Assembly: GCA_028698765.1 (NCBI GenBank)
Contig: JAQVVW010000068.1
Coordinates: 1-7,113, forward strand
DNA length: 7,113 nt
DNA from: Methanoculleus sp.
GTDB lineage: Archaea > Halobacteriota > Methanomicrobia > Methanomicrobiales > Methanoculleaceae
Reading direction: 5' to 3'
Shown: piece by piece, positions 1-5,444 of the stretch
Position numbering within the stretch: position 1 is the first letter of the stretch
How the letters are laid out: the number at the start of each line of letters is the position of its first letter
The notes under the pieces: generated by a model
What the model was told of the DNA's origin: nothing
Databases searched by the model: none
The model's input: only the letters and a program-made list of their open reading frames with translations
Program-made: the position numbers and the translations under genes

Positions 1-1
1 G

Positions 2-1441
2 TACCTCCGCGCCGATCATATCGCGGAGGAGAACGGCGTCGCGAACGCGGGCACGCTCTCGGCGGAGGCGCTCCAGGCGACGCTCTATGAACTTCCCTGC
101 CCGTCATGCAAGGAGCCCCTGGGCGAAGCGGGCGTCTTTGCGTTCAACCTGATGTTTGAGACGACCATCGGCCCCGGCTCGCAGCGGAAGGGCTACCTGC
201 GCCCCGAGACCGCCCAGGGCATATTCACCGACTTCTCCCGGCTCCTGCGATTTTACCGGGACAAACTCCCCTTCGGCGCCGTCCAGATCGGGAAGTCTTA
301 CAGGAACGAGATCTCCCCTCGCCAGGGCATGATCCGGCTGCGGGAGTTCTCTCAGGCGGAAGCCGAGATCTTCGTTCATCCGGGTGAGAAGGATCACCCC
401 GCCTTCCACCGCTACGCGGACTACACGGCCCCGCTCCTCACCATCGCGCGGCAGCTCGACGGCCAGGAGCCGGCCGCAATGACGATGCGCGCCGCCGTGG
501 ACGAAGGCGTTATCGCGAACGAGTATGTCGCCTACTACATCGCGCTGACGCATCGGATCCTGACCGCCATCGGTGTCGATCCGGCAAAACTCCGGTTCCG
601 CCAGCACCTGACCGATGAGCGGGCGCACTATGCGGCCGACTGCTGGGACGCCGAGGTCTACTCCGGCCGCTTCGGGTGGGTGGAGATCGTCGGCATCGCC
701 GACCGCACCAACTACGACCTGCGCTCGCACGCCGCACACTCCGGCACCTCGATGACGGTCTTCATGCCCTATAACGAGCCGAAACGGGTCGTAAAGCGGC
801 GGATCACGGCCGACATGGGCGTGCTCGGACCGCGGTACCGCGGCAAGGCAAAGGCGATCGCGGACGCTCTCGCCGCATCCGAGCCGGGAGAAGACGGTGC
901 GCGGGTCACCGTCGACGGCGAGGAGTTCTTCATTCCCGCCGAGCTCTACCTGGTCAGGGAAGAGGAGGTCGAAGTCCGCGGCGAAGAGGTGATGCCCCAC
1001 GTCATCGAGCCGTCGTACGGCATCGACCGGATGATCTACGTTGCGCTGGAGCACAGCTACGCCGAGGAAGAGGTCGAAGGCGAGATCCGGAAGGTGCTCC
1101 GGCTCCCGCCGGCGGTCGCGCCGATCCAGGCCGCCGTCTTCCCGCTGATGAACCGGGACGGCCTTGATGATATCGCGCAGACGATCACGGAGCGGCTCAC
1201 GCAGTGCCGCATCCTCGCCCAGTACGACGACTCAGGCGCCATCGGCAGGCGTTACCGGAGGCAGGACGAGGTCGGGACGCCCTTTGCCGTCACGGTCGAC
1301 TACGATACGCTCGAAGACAACACCGTGACCGTGAGGGATCGCGACAGCATGGAGCAGGTTCGCGTACCGATCGAGCGGCTGCCGGAGACCCTCTCCGCAC
1401 TCATCTCCGGCACCGTCGCGTTCCGTGACATCAGGGCATGA
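2..1441 (+). CDS. glyS: Glycyl-tRNA synthetase, archaeal/eukaryotic type (5'-truncated)
   Basis: Charges tRNA-Gly with glycine in the cytoplasm; class II synthetase. The reading frame is open from base 2 and shows 479 residues, so about 90-110 N-terminal residues probably lie outside the window (archaeal enzymes are usually about 570-590 aa). Visible landmarks, numbered from the first visible codon: a CPSC pair at 33-36; the family block FNLMFET at 48-54; GYLRPETAQGIF at 64-75; class II motif 2 RNEISPRQG at 101-109, followed by REFSQAEAEIF; motif 3 with GIDR at 340-343; and an anticodon-binding domain from about 373 to the end. An internal ATG at 152 is not the true start, because conserved sequence continues upstream of it. 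The stop TGA overlaps the start of hef (ATGA), so the two are probably co-transcribed and translationally coupled. No disruption is seen. Confidence 0.96.
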   Translation, partial: YLRADHIAEENGVANAGTLSAEALQATLYELPCPSCKEPLGEAGVFAFNLMFETTIGPGSQRKGYLRPETAQGIFTDFSRLLRFYRDKLPFGAVQIGKSYRNEISPRQGMIRLREFSQAEAEIFVHPGEKDHPAFHRYADYTAPLLTIARQLDGQEPAAMTMRAAVDEGVIANEYVAYYIALTHRILTAIGVDPAKLRFRQHLTDERAHYAADCWDAEVYSGRFGWVEIVGIADRTNYDLRSHAAHSGTSMTVFMPYNEPKRVVKRRITADMGVLGPRYRGKAKAIADALAASEPGEDGARVTVDGEEFFIPAELYLVREEEVEVRGEEVMPHVIEPSYGIDRMIYVALEHSYAEEEVEGEIRKVLRLPPAVAPIQAAVFPLMNRDGLDDIAQTITERLTQCRILAQYDDSGAIGRRYRRQDEVGTPFAVTVDYDTLEDNTVTVRDRDSMEQVRVPIERLPETLSALISGTVAFRDIRA

Positions 1442-3687
1442 ACTACGTCTCCCACCCGCTGATCCGGCCGGAGAGCATCGAGGAACGGCGGTATCAACTC
1501 TCCATCGCGCTCCGGGCGCTTGATGCAAACACGATGGTCGTCCTCCCGACCGGCCTCGGGAAGACGGCCGTCGCGCTCATCGTCGCGGCGTCCCGCCTCT
1601 ACTCTCACCAGGAGAGAGTGCTCGTGCTCGCGCCCACGAAACCCCTGGTCGAACAGCACCTCCGTTTCTTCAAGCAGTTTCTGCTCGTCCGGAACGGTTC
1701 CGAGCCGGACGAATCCGATTTTACCATGTTCACCGGCGACACCCCTCCGGAGGAGCGGGCGCGGGCCTGGGAGGCGTGCCGGATCTGTTTCGCCACCCCG
1801 CAGGTGATCAAGAACGACTGCCTCGCGGGGAGGTACAGCCTCGCCGACGTCGTGCTGCTGGTCGTGGACGAGTGCCACCGGGCGGTGGGGAACTACGCCT
1901 ATGTCTTTCTCGCACAGCACTACTGCACCGCGGCGAAAGACCCTCTGCTGCTCGCGATGACCGCCTCCCCCGGCGGGGACCCGGCGAAGGTGCAGGAGGT
2001 CTGCAACAACCTGCATATCGAGGCGGTCGAGACCCGGGTGGAGACCGACGAAGATGTCCGGCCCTACATCCACGAGCGCGAGATCCATTATGTCGACGTC
2101 TACCTGCCCGAAGAACTGCAGGCGGCGATAGCCGTTCTCCGGGGGCTCGTGGAGTCGCGTCTTGCCCGGCTCGCGAAACTCAACTTTCACGTCCCGAAAC
2201 CGGACAAACTCTCGATGAAGGCGTTGAACGCCTTGAACGCCCAGATCCAGCAGCGTATACGGACGCGCGACTCATCGGCGTTCGCCGCGGCATCCCTTCA
2301 TGCCGAGTGCATGAAACTCCGGCACGCCATATCGCTCGCCGAGACTCAGGGGAGCGAGGCGCTCAAACTTTACCTCGGCCGTCTCGGTGTGGAAGGGGCC
2401 TCTATCTCGGGGAGCAAGGCAAGCAAGCGCCTCATCGCCGATCCCGCTTACCTTGGCCTCGTCGAGGCCACCGCCGGCTGGAAGGAGGAGCTGCACCCCA
2501 AGGCTTCGATCGTCCGCGAACTGGTGCAGGCGCAGCTTGCGGCGCACCCCGAGAGCAGGATCATCGTCTTCGCCACCTACCGCGACACCGTTCAGACGCT
2601 CGTGGAGACGCTCACCGCTGCCGGGATCGCCTGCGAGCGGTTCGTCGGCCAGGCGTCCCGGGACGCGGAGCGGGGGCTCTCGCAGAAGGAGCAGATCGCA
2701 AGTCTCGCCCGGTTCCGGGAGGGCGAGTTCAAGTGCCTGATCGCGACCTCCGTGGGCGAGGAGGGGCTCGACGTCCCCTCGACGGATATGGTGATCTTTT
2801 ACGAGGCCGTCCCCTCAGAGATCCGGAGCATCCAGCGGAAGGGTCGGACCGGGCGAAGCGGCAGCGGCACGATCGTCGTGCTGGTGACGAAAGGCACGTC
2901 TGATGAGACGTTCCGGTACGTGAGCCAGAGCCGGGAGCGGGCGATGGTGACGCGGATCAAAGGGATGAGCGCTACACCCGTTCCCGCCCCGGCCCCGTCC
3001 GTCCCGGCAGCCACCAGGCAGGCGGAGATCCTTTCGTTCGCTCCGGCGGGGCCGGCGATCACCGTCGACGACCGGGAGACGTCGTCGAGGGTCGCTGAGC
3101 GCCTGCACGAACTTGGGGCGTCGATCGCCCTGGAACGTCTCGAGTTCGGCGACTACGCCATCGGCGACCGTATCCTCGTGGAGAGGAAGACCGTGCAGGA
3201 CTTCATGAACACCCTCGTCGAGCGCGATCTCTTCGGACAGATCAAGGCGATGGCCAACGCGGTGCTACGCCCCGTCCTGATCATCGAGGGGGATGAAGAC
3301 CTCTATTCGGTGCGAAACATCCATCCAAACGCAATCCGGGGCACGCTTGCAGCCATCACGGTCGATATGGGTGTCGCGCTGATACGCACCCGGGATGCGG
3401 ACGACACCGCCGAGACGCTCTACGTCCTCGCACAGCGGGAGGGGAGCGAGCGGGGGGAGCGGAAGATGCACCCGAAGAAGTCGTACCGCTCGGTCCGCGA
3501 GGAGCAGGAGTACGCGCTCGCTGCGTTCCCGAATGTCGGTCTAAAAAGTGCACGTCTCCTCCTCGAACACTTCGGGTCGCTCAAGGCGATCGTCGATGCC
3601 GAACCGGAGGAACTCTCGGCGGTGCACGGGATCGGGGAGAAGACCGCCCGTGCGATATGGGATCTCGCTCGCAGGCCTTACCGCTGA
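1438..3687 (+). CDS. hef: Hef: SF2 helicase fused to XPF/ERCC4 nuclease and HhH domain
   Basis: Archaeal fork-repair protein: a FANCM/Mph1-like helicase joined to an XPF-type structure-specific nuclease. The family processes stalled replication forks and branched DNA. Both halves look active. Helicase: Walker A PTGLGKT (37-43), DECH box (144-147), motif III TAS (175-177) and motif VI QRKGRTGRSG (466-475). A charged region at about 220-345 between the two RecA-like lobes matches the Hef-specific inserted domain. A Pro/Ala-rich linker (about 511-540) leads to the nuclease: VDDRE (543-547), GDY (571-573) and the catalytic ERKxxxD (582-588). Tandem helix-hairpin-helix follows (about 697-746; NVGLKSARLLLEHFG and VHGIGEKTARAIW). 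At 749 aa it has the normal length. The ATG overlaps the glyS stop, with only a weak purine stretch (AGGG) before it, so coupling probably drives initiation. The 3' end overlaps the convergent zinc-ribbon gene by 10 bp. Confidence 0.97.
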   Translation: MNYVSHPLIRPESIEERRYQLSIALRALDANTMVVLPTGLGKTAVALIVAASRLYSHQERVLVLAPTKPLVEQHLRFFKQFLLVRNGSEPDESDFTMFTGDTPPEERARAWEACRICFATPQVIKNDCLAGRYSLADVVLLVVDECHRAVGNYAYVFLAQHYCTAAKDPLLLAMTASPGGDPAKVQEVCNNLHIEAVETRVETDEDVRPYIHEREIHYVDVYLPEELQAAIAVLRGLVESRLARLAKLNFHVPKPDKLSMKALNALNAQIQQRIRTRDSSAFAAASLHAECMKLRHAISLAETQGSEALKLYLGRLGVEGASISGSKASKRLIADPAYLGLVEATAGWKEELHPKASIVRELVQAQLAAHPESRIIVFATYRDTVQTLVETLTAAGIACERFVGQASRDAERGLSQKEQIASLARFREGEFKCLIATSVGEEGLDVPSTDMVIFYEAVPSEIRSIQRKGRTGRSGSGTIVVLVTKGTSDETFRYVSQSRERAMVTRIKGMSATPVPAPAPSVPAATRQAEILSFAPAGPAITVDDRETSSRVAERLHELGASIALERLEFGDYAIGDRILVERKTVQDFMNTLVERDLFGQIKAMANAVLRPVLIIEGDEDLYSVRNIHPNAIRGTLAAITVDMGVALIRTRDADDTAETLYVLAQREGSERGERKMHPKKSYRSVREEQEYALAAFPNVGLKSARLLLEHFGSLKAIVDAEPEELSAVHGIGEKTARAIWDLARRPYR

Positions 3688-4052
3688 CCCAGTCTCGCGA
3701 GGGCTCTGGCGCCCCGCTCGACCGCCTGCATCAGGGTCAGGCATTCGTCGGGCCTCTGCTCGCCCCGGATCCGTTCGCAGAGATGGACGATCGTCCGCTC
3801 GATCTCGGCGGCAGCCTCGCCCTGCACCTCCCGTGCGGCCGGTGCCGGGGACCGTCCGGGTTTTGGGGCCGTCGCAGGCGGCTCCGGTTCGGGAAGAGGC
3901 TCTTCTTGCGCAGCAAGCGGGCAGATGACGCACTGTGTCTCTCCCTTATACTCGAACAGGGGGTAGCCGCAGACCTTACAGGATTTAGCGAGCATCTTTC
4001 CTCCCTTGAGGAGATACTCGGCCATGACTTCGTCAGCCTGATCAGCCGTCAT
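3678..4052 (-). CDS. SSSCA1/autoantigen p27-like zinc-ribbon protein
   Basis: A 124-aa protein resembling the archaeal Sjogren's syndrome/scleroderma autoantigen 1 (p27) family, whose biochemical role is not established. The N-terminal half has the family look: a short helix, LLKGGKMLAKSCKVCG, PLFEYKG, then CVIC. This gives a four-cysteine zinc ribbon (C25, C28, C41, C44). Residues about 49-75 are a Glu/Pro/Ala-rich, probably disordered linker. Residues about 76-122 form a predicted helical tail (EIERTIVHLCERI, LTLMQAVERGARALARL) that could mediate oligomer or partner binding; that is inference. The start ATG is preceded by AGGGAG about 8-9 nt upstream. The gene diverges from the UPF0147 gene and converges on hef with a 10-bp overlap of stop regions. 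No terminator is seen between it and hef. Confidence 0.8.
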   Translation of the reverse strand: MTADQADEVMAEYLLKGGKMLAKSCKVCGYPLFEYKGETQCVICPLAAQEEPLPEPEPPATAPKPGRSPAPAAREVQGEAAAEIERTIVHLCERIRGEQRPDECLTLMQAVERGARALARLGQR

Positions 4053-4075
4053 TTCGTTGAACTCCCTTAATGAAC

Positions 4076-4083
4076 TTATATAT
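4076..4083 (+). promoter_or_regulatory. TATA-like box for the UPF0147 gene
   Basis: TTATATAT lies in an AT-rich stretch that contrasts with the GC-rich surroundings. About 26 bp downstream of its centre would put a start site near 4105, giving a short leader that just includes the GAGGGG ribosome-binding site. The box is nearly self-complementary. On the minus strand it would place a start right at the zinc-ribbon ATG, so it might serve both genes. The start site is inferred, not seen. Confidence 0.55.
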
Positions 4084-4094
4084 GTCTGGATGCC

Positions 4095-4104
4095 ATTAAT
4101 AATA
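4095..4104 (-). promoter_or_regulatory. Possible TATA-like box for the zinc-ribbon gene
   Basis: Read on the minus strand this is TATTATTAAT. A start site about 26 bp downstream would fall near 4073, leaving a leader of about 20 nt that contains the AGGGAG ribosome-binding site of the zinc-ribbon gene. It overlaps the presumed start region of the divergent UPF0147 transcript, so the two promoters would interleave. The alternative is the TTATATAT element at 4076-4083. Confidence 0.35.
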
Positions 4105-4110
4105 GAGGGG
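4105..4110 (+). promoter_or_regulatory. Ribosome binding site of the UPF0147 gene
   Basis: GAGGGG lies 8 nt before the ATG at 4119, which supports that start codon. It falls at the predicted 5' end of the transcript, so the leader would be very short. Confidence 0.55.
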
Positions 4111-4118
4111 TAATTCTA

Positions 4119-4382
4119 ATGGCAAGTCCAGACGAAACAATACGGATCTGCATTCAGATGCTGCAGAATATCAGCGAAGATTCTACCATTCCAAGAAATA
4201 TCCGGCGCGTCGCAGACTCAACCAGATCGGTTCTCCAGGACGAATCGAGAAGCATCGGCCTTCGCGCCGCAACCGCAATCTCCATGATCGACGAGATCAG
4301 CAACGACCCGAACATGCCGGTTCATGCACGGACCCGCATCTGGGAACTGGTATCTCAACTCGAAACGGTACCTCTCGATTAA
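4119..4382 (+). CDS. UPF0147 family protein
   Basis: An 87-aa conserved archaeal protein of unknown function. The match to UPF0147 is clear along its whole length: the N-terminal [17 protein letters not shown] segment, a central [17 protein letters not shown] segment and the C-terminal [18 protein letters not shown] block followed by VSQLETV. It is predicted to be all-helical, soluble and cytoplasmic, with no membrane segment or metal-binding cysteines (one Cys only). The length is normal for the family and the start is supported by GAGGGG 8 nt upstream. It is a single-gene unit: divergent from the zinc-ribbon gene and convergent with the YjbQ-family gene 115 bp away. It is slightly less GC-biased at its 5' end than its neighbours. 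Confidence 0.93.
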   Translation: MASPDETIRICIQMLQNISEDSTIPRNIRRVADSTRSVLQDESRSIGLRAATAISMIDEISNDPNMPVHARTRIWELVSQLETVPLD

Positions 4383-4404
4383 GCCACTCATTCTCCCCGA
4401 GCGA

Positions 4405-4420
4405 TCCGGCCCGGGCCGGA
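4405..4420. repeat. Perfect 16-bp palindrome in convergent spacer
   Basis: TCCGGCCCGGGCCGGA is a perfect palindrome just after the UPF0147 stop. As RNA it could fold as a 6-bp GC stem with a CCGG loop. It may help end or stabilise the 3' ends of the two converging transcripts, but it has no T-run directly next to it. Confidence 0.5.
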
Positions 4421-4437
4421 AGCAGGGCGATACTATC

Positions 4438-4467
4438 CGGGTCTCCGACCCGAACACCGTACCCTTT
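4438..4467 (+). terminator. Possible hairpin and T-run terminator after the UPF0147 gene
   Basis: CGGGTC-TCC-GACCCG (4438-4452) is a perfect 6-bp stem with a 3-nt loop, followed 11 nt later by CCCTTTTG with a T4 run (4464-4467). Archaeal termination depends mainly on T-rich stretches, and this one is short, so the call is tentative. The 4383-4497 spacer holds no ORF I can support. Besides the palindrome at 4405-4420, it contains a small CGCCG-TG-CGGCG inverted repeat (4472-4483) close to the YjbQ-family stop. Confidence 0.3.
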
Positions 4468-4497
4468 TGTCCGCCGTGCGGCGATCGGGTCGTAATC

Positions 4498-4911
4498 TCA
4501 GCCCGTGACGGTGACGTAGACCGTCCGCTCGCGTCTCGACCGCACGTCGAGTTCCAGGAGGACGATCTGCTGCCAGGTGCCGCATCCGAGCGCACCGCCG
4601 ATGACCGGGACGGAGAGCGACGGGCCGACGATCGCCGCCCTGACATGCGAGCGGCCGTTGCCGTCGCCCCATGCCGCATCGTGGGCGTAGGGGATATCGG
4701 CCGGGGCGATGACCGCGAGCGCCCGGGAGAGATCCGCGAGGACCCCCGGCTCGTACTCGATGGTGGTGACGGCGGCGGTCGAGCCCGCGACGAAGACGTT
4801 CGCGAGGCCTTCCCGAACACCGCTCTCGGCGACCGCTTGCGCCACCCGGGGCGTGAGGTCGACGATCTCCCCTTCCCCGTGGGTATCTACCCGGATTATC
4901 GTACGAAACAT
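4498..4911 (-). CDS. YjbQ/UPF0047 family protein
   Basis: A 137-aa single-domain protein of the YjbQ (UPF0047) family. Some bacterial homologues have been reported to have weak thiamine-phosphate synthase activity, but the physiological role is uncertain. Visible family marks: GSTAAVTTIEYEPG (43-56), a conserved His in YAHD (H77), GNGRSH (84-89, H89) and the C-terminal signature GPSLSVPVIGGALGCGTWQQ (96-115), followed by IVLLELD. The length equals the family norm. The frame is open up to 5142, but I chose the ATG at 4911 because conserved sequence begins there and GAGGTG lies 6 nt upstream. A TATA-like box lies at 4953-4960, so it probably has its own promoter, although a small ORF ends only 10 bp before its start. 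It converges on the UPF0147 gene. Confidence 0.9.
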   Translation of the reverse strand: MFRTIIRVDTHGEGEIVDLTPRVAQAVAESGVREGLANVFVAGSTAAVTTIEYEPGVLADLSRALAVIAPADIPYAHDAAWGDGNGRSHVRAAIVGPSLSVPVIGGALGCGTWQQIVLLELDVRSRRERTVYVTVTG

Positions 4912-4917
4912 CACAGA

Positions 4918-4923
4918 CACCTC
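4918..4923 (-). promoter_or_regulatory. Shine-Dalgarno site of the YjbQ-family gene
   Basis: GAGGTG on the minus strand lies 6 nt before the ATG at 4911. It is the best ribosome-binding site in the window and decides the start over upstream in-frame ATGs. It overlaps the TGA of the small ORF read in another frame. Confidence 0.65.
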
Positions 4924-5221
4924 ATCCTGGCATCCAGTTGTCGTTCGGCCGGATAAAACCCGCGGAAAAGATGGTGTTACAGTGTGCCGGATCCGGCACG
5001 TTACGGGGACGGTTCCCGGTGCGGAGAGGCTGGTCCGGCAAGGAGGATGATGAGCACCACGCTCGGCTTGTCCAGCCATGAGTGGGCTCCGGCCATCGGA
5101 TATCCTCCCGCATGAACCGGGCCCATGCCAGCCTGAAGGCAAGCAGGGCGGTGAGGTGGGGGTGATCGTCCACGGCCGGGATGTCGTCGTAGAACCCGGT
5201 CAGGTGGTCGCAGCGGGTCAT
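4922..5221 (-). CDS. Small unrecognised ORF coupled to the XRE gene, possibly frameshifted
   Basis: I do not recognise this 99-codon frame. Its ATG overlaps the XRE stop as ATGA (5218-5221), which suggests translational coupling. The first 46 residues look like real protein: GC-rich third positions, an acidic/His stretch (DDIPAVDDHPHL) and an amphipathic helix-like ALLAFRLAWARFMRED. After residue about 46 the translation becomes low in quality (SRAWCSSSSLPD) with poorer third positions, while another frame takes on coding character. The tail also runs across the palindrome at 4984-4999 and the presumed YjbQ promoter, so it is probably not natural coding sequence. I infer either a frameshifted gene of about 74 codons ending at 5001, or a short gene that truly ends at 4922. 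As annotated, it stops 10 bp before the YjbQ-family start. Confidence 0.4.
   Translation of the reverse strand: MTRCDHLTGFYDDIPAVDDHPHLTALLAFRLAWARFMREDIRWPEPTHGWTSRAWCSSSSLPDQPLRTGNRPRNVPDPAHCNTIFSAGFIRPNDNWMPG
4953..4960 (-). promoter_or_regulatory. TATA-like box for the YjbQ-family gene
   Basis: GGTTTTAT on the minus strand sits in otherwise GC-rich DNA. A start site about 26 bp downstream would be near 4930, giving a leader of about 19 nt that carries the GAGGTG site. This fits an independent promoter and argues that the DNA here is not coding. Confidence 0.4.
4984..4999. repeat. Perfect 16-bp palindrome upstream of the YjbQ-family gene
   Basis: GTGCCGGATCCGGCAC is a perfect palindrome with GTTAC near both edges (4976-4980 and 5000-5004). 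It sits right after the stop of the nested 31-codon frame (TAA at 5001-5003). On the minus strand a T4 run follows about 16 nt later (near 4965-4968). It could be a 3'-end hairpin of the XRE operon or a binding site for a dimeric regulator; the sequence alone does not decide. Confidence 0.5.
5001..5096 (-). CDS. Nested 31-aa hydrophobic small ORF, or the true 3' end of the preceding ORF
   Basis: A 31-codon frame with a hydrophobic core PSVVLIILLAGPA (residues 11-23) after HSWLDK. A strong ribosome-binding site, GGGAGG, lies 7-8 nt upstream of its ATG. Twelve successive codons from TGG to CTC end in G or C, as in the real genes nearby, and better than the overlapping frame. Either it is a separate micro-protein with a short membrane-like segment, or it is the C-terminus of the small gene starting at 5221, put out of frame by an indel near 5075-5095. 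The hydrophobic stretch is short for a full membrane helix. It ends just before the palindrome at 4984-4999. Confidence 0.35.
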   Translation of the reverse strand: MAGAHSWLDKPSVVLIILLAGPASPHREPSP

Positions 5222-5439
5222 CGCCCGGCCTCCGCATCCTCGTCGCCGTCCTCGAAGCAGAAGACCTCTTCGATGGTGACGCCGAAGGTCTTCGCGATCC
5301 TGTAGGCAACCTCGATGGAGGGGTTGTACTTCCCCCGCTCGATGGAGTTGATCGTCCGCCGGGTGACCCGGATCGCATCGGCAAGCTCCTCCTGGGTCAT
5401 GTCGTGCATCGCGCGAAAGACCTTGATCTTGTTCTTCAT
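5218..5439 (-). CDS. XRE-family HTH transcriptional regulator
   Basis: A 73-aa DNA-binding protein made almost entirely of one Cro/C1-type helix-turn-helix domain. Visible pattern: MTQEELADAIRVTRRTINSI (14-33; helices 2 and 3, recognition helix about 25-35), then ERGKYNPSIEVAYRIAKTFG (34-53) and VTIEEVFCFE, the usual ending of short archaeal and Firmicute XRE proteins. A short acidic tail (DGDEDAE) follows. No sensor domain is present, so a ligand or partner would have to act on this domain directly. It starts 5 bp after the membrane-protein gene, whose TAG stop overlaps its ribosome-binding site (TAGGGGC), and it overlaps the next small ORF by ATGA. Co-transcription with the membrane protein is likely; targets are unknown, with autoregulation the default guess. 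Confidence 0.93.
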   Translation of the reverse strand: MKNKIKVFRAMHDMTQEELADAIRVTRRTINSIERGKYNPSIEVAYRIAKTFGVTIEEVFCFEDGDEDAEAGR

Positions 5440-5444
5440 TGCCC

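Noticed and set aside
104..1054. 316-codon open frame on the minus strand
   Set aside because: It lies fully antisense to the conserved glyS coding sequence. High GC content keeps antisense frames open, and the translation resembles no family.
1300..2190. 296-codon minus-strand frame across the glyS/hef junction
   Set aside because: Antisense to clear Hef helicase motifs and the GlyRS C-terminus; a GC-driven shadow.
1776..2903. 375-codon plus-strand frame inside hef
   Set aside because: Arg/Gly/Pro-rich off-frame translation over the Hef helicase domain, with no recognisable motif.
3826..3906. Pro/Glu-rich stretch in the zinc-ribbon protein as a sign of frameshift
   Set aside because: The frame stays open, and a sensible helical segment follows (EIERTIVHLCERI), so a flexible linker is more likely.
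4324..4956. 210-codon plus-strand frame opposite the YjbQ-family gene
   Set aside because: Covers the end of UPF0147 and lies antisense to the well-conserved YjbQ-family sequence; composition is typical of a shadow frame.
4912..5142. Upstream extension of the YjbQ-family protein to 214 aa
   Set aside because: The extra N-terminus is not family-like, crosses the palindrome and TATA-like box, and the ATG at 4911 has a well-placed GAGGTG site.
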